DNA of 64,000 nt from Tenericutes bacterium ADurb.BinA124 (GCA_002068415.1 MVZM01000008.1:1-64000), one strand, 5' to 3'. Positions 27,111-37,608 are shown, counted from the first letter of the stretch. Translations and numbers: made by a program. Notes: generated by a model not told the origin, from the letters alone.

Positions 27111-29699
27111 ATGGAAAATAATCCTAAGGATCAAAACCTAAATCATCACGAAGAAGAAATTGACAATTTAGATGAAAACGGTCACCACAACGGTGGAATT
27201 AAAGAAGTCAATTTAGCTCGGGAAATGAAAACCTCGTTCTTAAGTTACGCTATGAGTGTCATTGTTTCCCGTGCCCTTCCTGATGCTAGGGACGGCATGA
27301 AACCGGTTCACCGCCGCATTTTGTTTGCGATGAATGAATTAGGTATGTATGCCGATAAAGCTTATAAAAAATCGGCTCGAATTGTCGGGGAGGTTATGGG
27401 GAAATATCACCCTCATGGCGACTCGGCGATTTATGAAGCGATGGTGCGGATGGCCCAGGATTTCAGTTATCGCTATCCCTTAGTGGACGGTCACGGTAAT
27501 TTTGGCTCCGTTGATGGTGACGGTGCTGCGGCCATGCGTTATACCGAAGCGCGAATGAGCAAAATGGCGATGGAGGTTTTACGGGATTTAAATAAAGATA
27601 CCGTTAATTTCATCGACAATTATGACGGATCGGAACGCGAACCCGAGGTATTACCATGTCGTTTCCCGAATTTATTGGTTAATGGGGCGATGGGCATTGC
27701 CGTCGGAATGGCCACCAACATCCCGCCCCACAACTTAACGGAAGTTATTGACGGCATTCTAGCCTTAATTAAAAACCCCGATATTTCCATTGAAGGACTG
27801 ATGACTTATATTAAAGGTCCGGATTTTCCGACCGGGGGCTGTATTATGGGCGTTTCCCAAGTTCGGAAAGCTTATATGACCGGAAACGGCGCCATTACCG
27901 TGCGTGCTAAAACGGAAACCGTCGATTTAGGCAATGGGCGGTCTGCCATTGTTGTGACGGAAATCCCTTACCAGGTTAACAAAACGAGGTTAATTGAGCG
28001 GATTGCGGAAACAGCTAAAGATAAAATTATTGAAGGTATTACAGGCTTACAGGATGAATCCAACCGTGAAGGCATGCGGATTGTGATTGAATTAAGACGC
28101 GATGCCAACCCGAATGTCATTTTAAATAACTTATACAAACACACGCAATTACAATCCACTTTCGGCATCAATATTATTGCTTTAGTTAAGGGTCAGCCCA
28201 AGATATTGAACCTAAAAGAAGTTTTGGAGGTTTATTTAAATCACCAAATTGAGGTATTAACACGGCGAACGACCTTTGATTTAGAGAAAGCGGAAGCGCG
28301 AGCCCATATTTTAGAAGGTTTATTAATTGCGCTTGGTAATATTGATCTCGTTATTCAGTTAATTAAAAAGTCCAAAACGACAGAAGAAGCAACCAACAGT
28401 TTAATGAATGTCTTTAAACTAACGGAAATTCAAGCGAAAGCGATTTTGGATATGAAATTACAGCGTTTAACCGGTTTGGAGGTTGACAAACTGAAGACCG
28501 AATTAATGGAAACGCGCAAATTTATTGAAGAGTGTAAGGAAATCTTAAAGAGTCACGATAAGAAATTACAGATTATCGTTAATGAATTAACCGAAATCCG
28601 CGATCGTTTTGGTGATGACCGCAAGAGCGAAATTACCTTAAGCGATGATTTAGTTATTGAGGATGAGGATTTAATTCCGGTTGAAGATGTTATTATTACG
28701 GTCACCAATCGTGGTTATGTAAAAAGAATGACCGTTGATACTTATCGTGCTCAAAACCGGGGTGGCAAAGGCATTACCGGAACGAAAATGACGGAAGAAG
28801 ATTTTGTGGAAAGATTGTTGTTTACTTCCAGTCACGATACCTTGCTGTTTTTCAGCAACTTCGGGAAGGTTTATCGTTTGCGGGCCTTCCAAGTTCCTTA
28901 TTCGTCCCGCAATGCTAAAGGACTGCCGATTGTCAATCTCTTGAACTTTGAAGAAAACGAACGCTTAGCGGCCGTTGTCAACATCAATAAAGACAATGAC
29001 AAAGAAGGTTATCTCATTTTCGCAACCCGGGCCGGGATTGTTAAGAAAACGGAAATCGCCGCCTTCAACAACATCAGAACTAACGGCATTCGTGCGATTT
29101 TATTAAATGAAGGCGATGAATTGTTTGAAGTTAATGTGACCGATGGGGAAAAAGATATCATCTTAGGTGCTTCCAACGGGAAAGCGATCCGCTTCAGTGA
29201 AAGCGATGTTCGTCCGATGGGGCGGATTTCCGCCGGCGTTCGGGGTATTAAAGTGGAAAAGAATGAACGCGTTGTCGGGATGGCGATTGTCAACACGGAC
29301 GGTGATGAAATTGTCATTGTAACGGAAAAAGGTTATGGGAAACGCACTAATGTTGATGCTTTCCGCGTTCAAGTGCGTGGTGGTAAAGGCGTTAAAGCCT
29401 TAAACATTACTGAAAAGAACGGGAATATGGTGTCCCTGTCCACTGTTCGCGGTGATGAAGATTTAATGGTTATTACCGACAAAGGGATGATTATCCGCAC
29501 GCATTTGGATCAAATTTTAACAGTAGGTCGCGATACTCAAGGTGTTTGCATTATTAAACTGAATGAAGGCCACAGTGCTTCCACCATTGCCATCGTTCCA
29601 AGGAGTGAAGAAGAAACCCTTGTCGATGATGAATACAAAGAAGATTATGAACTGGATTTGGATTATGAGTTTTTGGATGAGGATCAGGACAAAAAATAA
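27111..29699 (+). CDS. gyrA: DNA gyrase subunit A
   Basis: DNA-cleaving subunit of gyrase. The 862-aa product has an unusual polar, His/Asn/Glu-rich N-terminal extension (about 30 residues) before the conserved core [27 protein letters not shown]. The quinolone region reads [17 protein letters not shown], i.e. Ser and Glu at the usual resistance positions, as in many Gram-positives. The catalytic Tyr is in [10 protein letters not shown]. The C-terminal beta-pinwheel includes the GyrA box ([10 protein letters not shown]) and ends in an acidic Asp/Glu tail (about 835-862). Confidence 0.98.
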   Translation: MENNPKDQNLNHHEEEIDNLDENGHHNGGIKEVNLAREMKTSFLSYAMSVIVSRALPDARDGMKPVHRRILFAMNELGMYADKAYKKSARIVGEVMGKYHPHGDSAIYEAMVRMAQDFSYRYPLVDGHGNFGSVDGDGAAAMRYTEARMSKMAMEVLRDLNKDTVNFIDNYDGSEREPEVLPCRFPNLLVNGAMGIAVGMATNIPPHNLTEVIDGILALIKNPDISIEGLMTYIKGPDFPTGGCIMGVSQVRKAYMTGNGAITVRAKTETVDLGNGRSAIVVTEIPYQVNKTRLIERIAETAKDKIIEGITGLQDESNREGMRIVIELRRDANPNVILNNLYKHTQLQSTFGINIIALVKGQPKILNLKEVLEVYLNHQIEVLTRRTTFDLEKAEARAHILEGLLIALGNIDLVIQLIKKSKTTEEATNSLMNVFKLTEIQAKAILDMKLQRLTGLEVDKLKTELMETRKFIEECKEILKSHDKKLQIIVNELTEIRDRFGDDRKSEITLSDDLVIEDEDLIPVEDVIITVTNRGYVKRMTVDTYRAQNRGGKGITGTKMTEEDFVERLLFTSSHDTLLFFSNFGKVYRLRAFQVPYSSRNAKGLPIVNLLNFEENERLAAVVNINKDNDKEGYLIFATRAGIVKKTEIAAFNNIRTNGIRAILLNEGDELFEVNVTDGEKDIILGASNGKAIRFSESDVRPMGRISAGVRGIKVEKNERVVGMAIVNTDGDEIVIVTEKGYGKRTNVDAFRVQVRGGKGVKALNITEKNGNMVSLSTVRGDEDLMVITDKGMIIRTHLDQILTVGRDTQGVCIIKLNEGHSASTIAIVPRSEEETLVDDEYKEDYELDLDYEFLDEDQDKK

Positions 29700-29719
29700 G
29701 CACTATCAACATATTTAAA

Positions 29720-29748
29720 TTGACAAGTTTCCCCATCCCAAGTATAAT
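29720..29748 (+). promoter_or_regulatory. serS leader promoter
   Basis: TTGACA (29720-29725), 17-nt spacer, TATAAT (29743-29748): full consensus. Confidence 0.85.
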
Positions 29749-29756
29749 AGACTTAA

Positions 29757-29966
29757 TTTAATATTCGCAGAAAAGAAATAGTAAAAAATGTTCATTGTTC
29801 AGAGAGCCGCTGGGTGGTGGGAAGCGGTCAATGATGTTTTTGAATCCATCTTGGAGATAAGCAACAGCTTCGGGTAGAACCGTTATCTTTATTGAGTGGA
29901 GATTTTTAATCTAACTAGGGTGGCACCGCGGATCTTTTCGTCCCTTATTGATAAGGGACTTTTTTA
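29757..29966 (+). promoter_or_regulatory. T-box leader (Ser specifier) controlling serS
   Basis: AGGGTGGCACCGCGG core at 29917-29931, then terminator GTCCCTTA/TAAGGGAC (29940-29958) and T-run. Stem I has AGTA near 29782, an apical GGGTGGTGGGAAGC and, opposite, GAATCCATC with specifier TCC (29845-29847), a serine codon matching serS. Confidence 0.92.
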
Positions 29967-29978
29967 TTAGGAGGAATT

Positions 29979-31256
29979 ATGATTGACATTAAACTATTAA
30001 GAAATGATTTGGAAGGGACGATTGCGAAACTGAAGCAAAGAGGAGCCGATTTTAATTATTTGCGGGAAGTTATCGCTTTAGACAATGAAAGACGAGCGAT
30101 TATTGCGCAAGTCGAAACTTTAAAAAAGGAGCGGAATGATTTAAGTAAGCAAATCGGGCTAAAAAAACGTCAAGGCGAAGACAGCACGGATTTGTTAAAA
30201 CAAGTCGGAAGCATTGGCGACAAAATCCAAGCCGATGACCAAAAATTAGTTCAAATCGAAAAACAAATTGAGGCGATATTATTAATTACGCCCAATTTAT
30301 TGCATGAAAGTGTTCCGTTCGGCCGCGATGAAAAAGATAATGTAGAAATCAAGAAATATTTGGAGCCGACAAAATTTGCTTTTACGCCTAAAGCTCATTA
30401 TGAACTAGGCGAAGACTTGGACATTTTGGATTTTGGTCGGGCTGCGAAAATTGCCGGCAGTCGCTTTGTGGTCTATAAAGGCTTGGGTGCTCGCCTTGAA
30501 CGGGCCTTAATCGCCTTTATGATGGATTTACATAGTGCTAATGGCTACCAAGAAATCATCCCCCCCTATATTGCTAACCGCGAAAGTATGACGGCTACCG
30601 GGCAACTTCCGAAGTTTGAAGAAGATGCTTTCCGTTTGGTTAATGGGAACGGGGATTGGTTTTTAAATCCGACGGCGGAAGTTCCCACCATCAATATGTA
30701 TCGCGATGAAGTCATCGATATCAAGGATCTACCGCTTAACTTTGTTAGTTATACAATGGCTTTTCGTTCGGAAGCCGGCAGTGCCGGTCGGGACACGCGC
30801 GGATTAATCCGCACCCACCAATTTAATAAAGTGGAATTGATTAAGTTAACGGCACCGGAGGATTCTTATCAAGAACATGAAGCGATGTTGCAAGAATCGG
30901 AAAAGGTTTTACAAACTTTAGCGATACCCTACCGGGTCATCACTTTATGCAGTGGCGATATGGGTTTTGCAATGGCCAAAACCTATGATATTGAAGTCTG
31001 GCTTCCCAGCCAAAACACTTATCGGGAAATCGGCAGTATCAGTAATGCGGAAGACTACCAGGCACGGCGCGGGAATATCCGCATGCGCCGCAGTAAAGAC
31101 GCTAAATTGGAATTTGTGCACACCTTGAACGGCTCCGGCTTGGCCGTTGGACGAACATGGGTTGCGCTGGTGGAAAACTACCAACAAGCCGATGGCAGTA
31201 TTAAAATCCCTAAGGCTCTCATCCCCTATATGGGCTGTGAATATATTGGAAAATAA
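29979..31256 (+). CDS. serS: Seryl-tRNA synthetase
   Basis: Charges tRNA-Ser (and tRNA-Sec). The 425-aa product has an N-terminal long antiparallel coiled coil (about 30-100) that binds the tRNA long arm, then the class II core: motif 2 FRSEAGSAGRDTRGLIRTHQF and motif 3 NGSGLAVGRTWVALVENYQ. Start ATG 29979 follows TTAGGAGGAATT. Expression is tied to uncharged tRNA-Ser through the T-box. Confidence 0.98.
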   Translation: MIDIKLLRNDLEGTIAKLKQRGADFNYLREVIALDNERRAIIAQVETLKKERNDLSKQIGLKKRQGEDSTDLLKQVGSIGDKIQADDQKLVQIEKQIEAILLITPNLLHESVPFGRDEKDNVEIKKYLEPTKFAFTPKAHYELGEDLDILDFGRAAKIAGSRFVVYKGLGARLERALIAFMMDLHSANGYQEIIPPYIANRESMTATGQLPKFEEDAFRLVNGNGDWFLNPTAEVPTINMYRDEVIDIKDLPLNFVSYTMAFRSEAGSAGRDTRGLIRTHQFNKVELIKLTAPEDSYQEHEAMLQESEKVLQTLAIPYRVITLCSGDMGFAMAKTYDIEVWLPSQNTYREIGSISNAEDYQARRGNIRMRRSKDAKLEFVHTLNGSGLAVGRTWVALVENYQQADGSIKIPKALIPYMGCEYIGK

Positions 31257-31265
31257 GGAGGAATA

Positions 31266-32708
31266 ATGTTAGAAATTATTAACAACACAAAAAGAACGAC
31301 AACTAATAAACCGCTGGTTTATGGTGCTTTTGAAAAGACCGATACTTTGGCGATTGATGCGAAGCTTGATGACGAACTTAAGGAATTAATTAAAAAAGAG
31401 CAAATCAGTTTTAAACTGGGCAAAATTAACAAAATTTTTACTTTCGGGAAAATATCTCATGATGTGCTTTATTTAATCGGTTTAGGGAAAAAAGAAGAAT
31501 ACAGTTATGAACAACTGGAAGAAAGTTTACGGGAAGTAAATTACAAACTCGGTGATGAACTGCACTTTGATTTAGCTTCCTTTTCGCTTGGTTTAAATGA
31601 CGAAGAAGTTGCGAAACGGATTGTGCAAACCATCGGGATTTATAATTATCATTATGATGAATGTTTGTCGGAAAAAACAACCAACCAATTGAAATTGAAG
31701 TTTATTTCGGAACATAACTTAAAGTCGGCGCTTGAAGAAGCCCTTTGGCTTGTTACGGCTATTGATAATACTCGTGATTTAGTCAATAAACCGTACAATT
31801 ATTTATCAGCTAGCGATTTGGCGGAATATGCCCTTCATCTTTGTGCTAGTTTAGAGGATGACAAAGTAACAGCACGCATTTATAACAAACAAGAAATTGC
31901 CGATTTAGGCATGGGCGCTTTTTTAGGAGTCAATAAAGGCTCAACGGCGGAACCGAAACTCATTCATTTGGTTTACCAAAACGGTAGCCAAAAACCAATC
32001 GCTTTGGTTGGGAAAGGCTTAATGTATGATACGGGCGGCTACAGCCTTAAACAATCGATGAACAATATGAAGGACGATATGGCCGGGGCGGCGACCGTTT
32101 TAGGTGTTTTTGAATTGGTTGTTAAAAAGCAAATGCCGATTAATTTACAGCTTATTATTTGTGCGACGGATAACCGGATTAACGGCGAAGCCCTATTACC
32201 TGATGATGTCTTAACGGCGATGAACAAAAAAACCATTGAAATTGTTTCCACGGACGCGGAAGGACGCTTGACTTTAGCCGATGCCGTTTGTTTTGCTCAA
32301 AAACAAGGTTGTGGTGAAGTGATTGATATTGCGACTTTAACAGGAGCGGTCGTTGTTGCTTTAGGTGAATACACCACCGGCTTATTCGGCAATGACCAAA
32401 AAGCGATTAAGCAAATGTTGGAAGCCGGAAAAAAAGCCAACGAAGAGATTTGGGAACTGCCGATTAATGATCATATTCGTAAACAGGTTCGCTCCAGTAA
32501 AGTTGCTGATTTAACCAATTCCACGGGCCGGACCATGGGCGCCAGTTCCGGGGCGGCATTTATTGAAGCCTTTATTGACAAACCGACGAAATGGATGCAT
32601 TTGGATATTGCGGGAACCTCTTTCCATACCAGCCCGGCGCGGAAAGAACCTTATGGAGCGACGGGCGTGATGGTTAAAACGCTTTATCAATACTTATTAA
32701 ATCAATAA
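31266..32708 (+). CDS. pepA: M17 leucyl aminopeptidase
   Basis: Cytosolic metallo-aminopeptidase releasing N-terminal residues. The 480-aa product has the C-terminal catalytic domain with VGKGLMYDTGGYSLK (metal Lys/Asp), NMKDDMAGAATVLG and STDAEGRLTLADAV (the NTDAEGR signature, with N to S). Residues following include the typical TLTGAVVVALGEYTTGLFGN. It lies 9 nt after serS behind a strong RBS and probably shares its T-box transcript. Confidence 0.93.
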   Translation: MLEIINNTKRTTTNKPLVYGAFEKTDTLAIDAKLDDELKELIKKEQISFKLGKINKIFTFGKISHDVLYLIGLGKKEEYSYEQLEESLREVNYKLGDELHFDLASFSLGLNDEEVAKRIVQTIGIYNYHYDECLSEKTTNQLKLKFISEHNLKSALEEALWLVTAIDNTRDLVNKPYNYLSASDLAEYALHLCASLEDDKVTARIYNKQEIADLGMGAFLGVNKGSTAEPKLIHLVYQNGSQKPIALVGKGLMYDTGGYSLKQSMNNMKDDMAGAATVLGVFELVVKKQMPINLQLIICATDNRINGEALLPDDVLTAMNKKTIEIVSTDAEGRLTLADAVCFAQKQGCGEVIDIATLTGAVVVALGEYTTGLFGNDQKAIKQMLEAGKKANEEIWELPINDHIRKQVRSSKVADLTNSTGRTMGASSGAAFIEAFIDKPTKWMHLDIAGTSFHTSPARKEPYGATGVMVKTLYQYLLNQ

Positions 32709-32733
32709 AAAAAGGGCCGCGAGGCCTTTTTGT
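32707..32733 (+). terminator. Terminator after pepA
   Basis: AAAAAGGGCC/AGGCCTTTTT hairpin with a GCG-type loop and T-run. Confidence 0.8.
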
Positions 32734-32740
32734 TTAGTCG

Positions 32741-32769
32741 TTGACATTTAAGGGTAATCTTTGTATAAT
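32741..32769 (+). promoter_or_regulatory. Promoter of the M20-like peptidase gene
   Basis: TTGACA (32741-32746), 17-nt spacer, TATAAT (32764-32769): full consensus. Confidence 0.85.
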
Positions 32770-32801
32770 TAACATACAAAAATATGGAGATGAGGATTGT
32801 T

Positions 32802-34196
32802 ATGTTCATTACAATCATAAAATGGCTAGAAATCAGCGCCACCATTGTTTTGTTATTGTTGCTTTTCATCTTTGTTGTTTGTTTGCTGCGGGCCGCCTTT
32901 ATTCGCAACAAAGAAGTCCAGCTTATTCAACTTAATAATGCTGATCATAACTTAAGCAAACAATACTTAAACAAACTTAAGCGGTTGGTGGATATTCAAA
33001 CTTCGAGCTTTGATGATCCGGAAGCTTTTCATCGCTTTCGTGAACAATTGAAGGTCGACTATCCCCATATCCATGCCAACTTTATGAAAGAAAAAATTGA
33101 TAAGAATGCCGTGTTTACTTCAAAAGTCAAAATGGAAGGAGCACCGAATGTTTTATTTGCGGCTCATGTCGATTATAGTTCGAAGTTTCAAGAAGTTAAA
33201 ATCAAAAACGGCGAACTTTATGGCAACGGCACTTTTGATTCCAAAAGTTTATTCTTTTCGATGTTTGAAGCGGTAGAAACCATCTTATCCGAACAATTAC
33301 CTTTGAATGTCAATCTAACGATTGTTATGACGACGGATGATGAAACAACGAAAGACGGCATTAACGATATCGTTGATCAGTTTTTAAAAAAAGGGAAATT
33401 TTTTGATTTAGTTATTGAAGAAGGTTCCGGAATCGTTGATCCCTCGCATTATGGCTTAAGGAGTCATTATGCTTTAATTGGGGTTGGTGTCACCGGGGAA
33501 GCCACAGTCAAGTTTAGCACGACGACGGCCAACAAAGGGGAAAGGCGCCTGAATGAATTTTTAGACGAATTACCTTATTATCGGCAATTCAAAGCTAAAA
33601 TTGACCCCAAAGCCACCCTCCCTTTAAAAAAGCTGGCCAAGGACATGCCCTTTTTTGAACGCTTCTTCTTCAATAATCTTAAACTGTTTCGGAATTATGC
33701 CAAACGCATCATCGATGAAGAATATTTATCGCTTGCAAAACTTTTGAAAACCCAAATCATTTATCAAGATACTATTTGTACGGAAGAAAACTGCGAGAGC
33801 CGTATTCGCTTTGAGTTTTCAACGAGTGATACGGTGGCTGATGTTTTATACGGTTTATCCAAACCGCTTCGTAAATATGGAATTGATTACCAAATCCAAA
33901 AAAACATTGAATCATCGCGGATTACCAGTACGGAAACAGAAGGTTATAAACAAGTCAAACAAGCTATTAAGAATGTCTTCCAATCCCTTTATACGGCTCC
34001 CGTTATTTTAACTGATATTTCCGACCGCCGCAATTTTGATAAAGTCAGCGATTGCGTTATTCGGTTTTCGCCGCTTTATTATCCTAAGGAAGCTTTATTT
34101 GACGGAAAATATGGGGATGAACATGTTTCCGGGTCCGCTTTATATTATGCAGTCAACTTTTTTAAAGAAATATTAACAACTTATACAAGGAGATAG
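32802..34196 (+). CDS. Membrane-anchored M20-family metallopeptidase-like protein
   Basis: The 464-aa product has an N-terminal membrane helix (about 10-32) and an M20/carboxypeptidase-S-type domain: AAHVDY (metal His-x-Asp), GNGTFDSKS (bridging Asp and Lys), TTDDETTKDG in place of the usual DEExGG, EEGSGI, and a central lid/dimerisation region. The acidic pair in the usual DEE motif is altered to DDE, so activity should be confirmed. I prefer ATG 32802: the promoter's expected start site is at about 32776, leaving GGAGATGAGG as the ribosome site. An ATG at 32784 would have almost no leader. Followed after 1 nt by a zinc-ribbon gene. Confidence 0.75.
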   Translation: MFITIIKWLEISATIVLLLLLFIFVVCLLRAAFIRNKEVQLIQLNNADHNLSKQYLNKLKRLVDIQTSSFDDPEAFHRFREQLKVDYPHIHANFMKEKIDKNAVFTSKVKMEGAPNVLFAAHVDYSSKFQEVKIKNGELYGNGTFDSKSLFFSMFEAVETILSEQLPLNVNLTIVMTTDDETTKDGINDIVDQFLKKGKFFDLVIEEGSGIVDPSHYGLRSHYALIGVGVTGEATVKFSTTTANKGERRLNEFLDELPYYRQFKAKIDPKATLPLKKLAKDMPFFERFFFNNLKLFRNYAKRIIDEEYLSLAKLLKTQIIYQDTICTEENCESRIRFEFSTSDTVADVLYGLSKPLRKYGIDYQIQKNIESSRITSTETEGYKQVKQAIKNVFQSLYTAPVILTDISDRRNFDKVSDCVIRFSPLYYPKEALFDGKYGDEHVSGSALYYAVNFFKEILTTYTRR

Positions 34197-34197
34197 T

Positions 34198-34548
34198 ATG
34201 TATTGCCAACATTGTGGAAACGAAGTCAAAGACGGTGACCGCTTCTGTCAACATTGCGGTCGACCTTTACTAGGACAAAGCCAAGCACCAGAAAAACCGA
34301 AAATAACGATAAATAAGACCGATAAACCACTGGTTTATTTGACGGTTTTTGCGCTTTTGTTAACGCTCTTCCCCTTTCACAACCTCATTGTGATTATTGG
34401 AACATTAGTCGGTATGGGAGGATTTTTAGCTGCGGCTCTCAAACGCAACCACCACAATCGCTCCTTGGTGTTGGCGCTTATGACATTGTCATTAACGGCC
34501 ATTATCATTCAGCTTGCCTGGTTTGTGTTCATCAACATCATATTATAA
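34198..34548 (+). CDS. Small zinc-ribbon membrane protein
   Basis: The 116-aa product opens with a zinc ribbon CQHCG...CQHCG (residues 3-22), then a linker and two or three membrane helices (about 45-62, 66-83, 92-115). This layout is common in Gram-positive accessory membrane proteins of unknown function. It is coupled to the peptidase gene through AAGGAGATAGT. Confidence 0.75.
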   Translation: MYCQHCGNEVKDGDRFCQHCGRPLLGQSQAPEKPKITINKTDKPLVYLTVFALLLTLFPFHNLIVIIGTLVGMGGFLAAALKRNHHNRSLVLALMTLSLTAIIIQLAWFVFINIIL

Positions 34549-34573
34549 AAAAAGGCGCAAGGGCCTTTTTTAT
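34546..34573. terminator. Bidirectional terminator between convergent genes
   Basis: AAAAAAGGC, GCAAGG loop, GCCTTTTTT. Confidence 0.8.
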
Positions 34574-34971
34574 TTATGACTTATTCGAGCGATGAGGGCT
34601 TGCATTTCGGATTCCGACAGATGATTTTGTGCAAACTTAATGGTAATTGAATCATGTTCATATCGTGGGAGAATGTGAACATGGAGATGGTTAACCGATT
34701 GTCCGGCGACGGTCCCGTTGTTGTTGAGAATGTTGAAACCGGCAACTTCAAGATTTTGGGTTATTTGTTTAGCCAGCTTAGCCGCTAAAACAAACAATTT
34801 GCTGATGGTTTCTTCATCGGCTTCCAAAAAATTAGAAAAATGTTTTTTTGGGACTACTAAAGTATGGCCGACGGAAGCTTGAGCAATATCTAAAAAAGCT
34901 AAGAAATCCTCGTCTTCATACACTTTGTATGCGGGAATTTCCCCGTTCACGATTTTACAAAACACACACAT
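34570..34971 (-). CDS. HIT-family nucleotide hydrolase/transferase
   Basis: The 133-aa product has the N-terminal CVFCKIVNGEIPA (zinc Cys pair) and the histidine triad HLHVHILPR. HIT proteins cleave nucleotide-monophosphate conjugates such as AMP-lysine or Ap4A; Hint-like. Divergent from the Gx-type gene at 35070; a minus-strand TATAAT lies near 34993-34998. Confidence 0.92.
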   Translation of the reverse strand: MCVFCKIVNGEIPAYKVYEDEDFLAFLDIAQASVGHTLVVPKKHFSNFLEADEETISKLFVLAAKLAKQITQNLEVAGFNILNNNGTVAGQSVNHLHVHILPRYEHDSITIKFAQNHLSESEMQALIARISHK

Positions 34972-35069
34972 AAAAAATGCCCCCTGTGCCTTATTATAAT
35001 AAATAATGGTTGGAAAAGCAACCGGAATATGTTAGAATGTAAGAAATTAACGGAAGAAAGAAAGCGATT

Positions 35070-35600
35070 ATGGGTAGTTCACGCAACCAACAAATAACAA
35101 AACGCCTGGCTCTATTAGCTCTTTTAATGGCTTTGGGAGTCATTTTGTCTTTGTTTGATAAATTTATTTCCTCGCTGGCTTTCCCCTTTTTGCCGACTGC
35201 CAAAATAGGCTTGGCGAATATTGTCATTCTTTTGAGCATCTATCGCTTTTCCTTTAAAGAGTCCTTATTGCTGACGGTGATGAAAAGCGCCTTGGTCGGC
35301 TTGATTTTAGGAAGTCCCATGAGCTTTATCATCAGTTTGGTGGCATCTTTACTCAGTTTTTTCGGCATGTTTGCAGCTTTTAAACTTTTATCTAAATGGG
35401 CATCGATGGTTTCCATAAGCGTCATCGGCGGTTTTTTGCACATTATGGGGCAATTGCTGACGGTTTCTTTAATTTACCGCTTAGGGAATGTCGTTTTCGC
35501 TTATGGCGCCCTCTTAGTTTTTGTCTCTTTAATAACGAGCATCCTCATTGGTTTCATCGCTTTACGGGTGATAGTCGTTTTTGATGAAAAAAACTCTTAA
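35070..35600 (+). CDS. Gx transporter family / heptaprenyl diphosphate synthase component I-like membrane protein
   Basis: The 176-aa product has five or six membrane helices with ALLMALGVILSLFDKF and PTAKIGLANIVILLSIYRFSFKESL, the signature of the HepI-like (Gx transporter) family, which has an S-component-like fold. The old name as prenyl synthase subunit is doubtful; substrate transport is more likely. The ribosome site is weak (GGAAGAAAG). No prenyl synthase gene is next to it. Confidence 0.75.
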   Translation: MGSSRNQQITKRLALLALLMALGVILSLFDKFISSLAFPFLPTAKIGLANIVILLSIYRFSFKESLLLTVMKSALVGLILGSPMSFIISLVASLLSFFGMFAAFKLLSKWASMVSISVIGGFLHIMGQLLTVSLIYRLGNVVFAYGALLVFVSLITSILIGFIALRVIVVFDEKNS

Positions 35601-35607
35601 CTTGCTT

Positions 35608-35637
35608 AAGACCCTTAGCTTGCTTAAGGGTTTTTAT
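35608..35637 (+). terminator. Terminator after the Gx-type gene
   Basis: AAGACCCTTAGC ... GCTTAAGGGTTTTT hairpin with T-run. Confidence 0.75.
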
Positions 35638-35695
35638 TCATTTTCACTGCGCTTACCAAAAAATATGTTATAATATCACGAAACGGAGGACGGAT

Positions 35696-36640
35696 ATGTA
35701 TCAACAAATCTTCCAAAAAATTAAAGAATTTGATACCATTATCATTCATCGTCATCAACGGCCCGACGGCGATGCTTTAGGCTCGCAAATCGGTTTTAAA
35801 GAAGCCCTTAAAACAAGCTTTCCGCAGAAACAAGTATTCGCGGTGGGTGATACCAATGAGCGCTTGGCTTTTGTCGGTAAGATGGATGAGATTGCGGATG
35901 AAGTTTATGAGCGTGCCTTAGTCTTTGTTTTGGATACGGCCGAAGAATTTTTAATCAGTGACTATCGCTATGTAAAGGGCCAATTTTTGATTAAAATGGA
36001 CCACCATATTCCTAGAGGGGAATTTGGAAACCTCGTTTTAGTTGATACCAATTTTGAAAGTTGTGCCGGACTCATCAGTGATTTTTTGTTTCAAACAGGA
36101 ATGAAGCTTAATACGGTGGCGGCGCAAGCCCTCTTTACGGGAATTGTGACCGACAGCGGTCGCTTTCGTTATGATTCCGTTACGGCCAAAACCTTGGCGA
36201 CGGCGGCTAAACTTTTGGAATATGATTTTTCCTTAAATGAAGTTTACAGCAATTTATACATTGAAGAATTAAAGATTGTCCGGTTGCGGGCTTATTTCAC
36301 CCTAAACTTTCAATTAACGCCGCTGGGGGTTGCTTATATGAAAAACACGGCCGCCGACATTAAAAATCACGATGTCGATTTGTTTACCATTTCCCGCGGG
36401 ATGGTCAATACCATGGCCGGCATTAAAGGGATTGATATCTGGGCTAATTTCACCGAGGATGAGAGCACTAACACAGTTATTTGTGAACTGCGTTCCAACC
36501 AATACAACATTAATGCCGTTGCTGCCAAATATGGTGGGGGTGGCCATCAATTTGCCAGCGGGGCCACGTTAAAATCGTTTGCGGAGGCGGATTTAATGTT
36601 ACAAGATCTTGATAACTTAATAAAGGAAAACAGCAAATGA
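35696..36640 (+). CDS. nrnA: DHH-family phosphoesterase, NrnA type (copy 1)
   Basis: Degrades 2-5-nt RNAs and/or 3'-phosphoadenosine 5'-phosphate (PAP) in Gram-positives. The 314-aa product has all DHH/DHHA1 motifs: RPDGDALGS, VLDTAEE, DHHIP, TGIVTDSGRFRY and C-terminal GGGGHQFASG. RBS CGGAGGACGGAT, -10 TATAAT at 35669. It overlaps the second copy by 4 nt (ATGA), and both look catalytically intact. Confidence 0.92.
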   Translation: MYQQIFQKIKEFDTIIIHRHQRPDGDALGSQIGFKEALKTSFPQKQVFAVGDTNERLAFVGKMDEIADEVYERALVFVLDTAEEFLISDYRYVKGQFLIKMDHHIPRGEFGNLVLVDTNFESCAGLISDFLFQTGMKLNTVAAQALFTGIVTDSGRFRYDSVTAKTLATAAKLLEYDFSLNEVYSNLYIEELKIVRLRAYFTLNFQLTPLGVAYMKNTAADIKNHDVDLFTISRGMVNTMAGIKGIDIWANFTEDESTNTVICELRSNQYNINAVAAKYGGGGHQFASGATLKSFAEADLMLQDLDNLIKENSK

Positions 36641-37608
36641 AGGAAAAACAACAAATTTTCGATTTAATCAAACAATATGATGATATTATTATTGTTCGTC
36701 ACATTCGTCCCGATGGCGACTGTATAGGAAGCACAATCGGACTGCGGGATATTTTAAGAGCGTCTTTTCCCCATAAACAAATTTATAGTGTTGGCAACGA
36801 CGACAGCCAATACTTGGCTTTTCTTGGTGCTGAAGATGTTGTCGATTTAACGAATGTGATTGCGCAGGCTTTAGTGATTGTTGTTGATACCGCCACCAGT
36901 GACCGCATTGATTATGCGTTTTGGAAAGAAGGTCAATATACCATTAAAATTGATCATCATCTTCGGGTCGAAGACTACGCCGATTTGAATTATGTGCGCG
37001 AGGATTTACCTGCCACGGCGGCGATTATTACCGATTTTTGGTTTAGTTTTAAAGAGGAGCTCCTTATGCCGCAGTCGGCCGCCCAAGCCTTGTTTGTCGG
37101 TTTAGTTACCGACACCGGCCGCTTTAAGTATCGGGGTGTTAATTCCTTGGTAATGCGCATGGCCGCCGAATTGATAGCAACGGATATTGATATTGTTGAT
37201 ATTTATGCGCATTTATATATTAAAAGCAAAGAATCCTTCCATTTGCAGGGTTATGTCTTAAACCATTATCGGACCAGCCCGCATGGAGTTGCCTATATGT
37301 TTATTACTAAACGATTACAAAAGAAATTTAAAGTGACAATTGAAGAAGCTTCGGCGCTCGTTAATACGCTGGACAGTATCAAAGGTTATTTGGTGTGGAT
37401 TTTCTTCGTTCAGGGGAAAGAAAAAATCCGTGTGCGGTTGCGGTCGCGCTTTGTTGATGTCAACGAACTGGCCGGGGAATATGGTGGTGGTGGTCACCGC
37501 CAAGCCAGCGGGGCCACGCTTTCGCATCGGCGCCAGATTAAGGAAATGATTGCGAAAGCGGATTTGCTCGTTAAACAATATAAAAAAGACCATCCCGAGG
37601 TGTTTTAA
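36637..37608 (+). CDS. DHH-family phosphoesterase, NrnA type (copy 2)
   Basis: Tandem paralogue of 323 aa. It retains RPDGDCIGS, VVDTATSD, DHHLR, VGLVTDTGRFKYRG and GGGGHRQASG, but identity with copy 1 looks moderate, so the duplication is old. The start overlaps copy 1's stop and its stop overlaps surE (TAATG). It may divide labour with copy 1: nanoRNA, PAP, cyclic-dinucleotide linear products. Confidence 0.9.
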   Translation: MKEKQQIFDLIKQYDDIIIVRHIRPDGDCIGSTIGLRDILRASFPHKQIYSVGNDDSQYLAFLGAEDVVDLTNVIAQALVIVVDTATSDRIDYAFWKEGQYTIKIDHHLRVEDYADLNYVREDLPATAAIITDFWFSFKEELLMPQSAAQALFVGLVTDTGRFKYRGVNSLVMRMAAELIATDIDIVDIYAHLYIKSKESFHLQGYVLNHYRTSPHGVAYMFITKRLQKKFKVTIEEASALVNTLDSIKGYLVWIFFVQGKEKIRVRLRSRFVDVNELAGEYGGGGHRQASGATLSHRRQIKEMIAKADLLVKQYKKDHPEVF

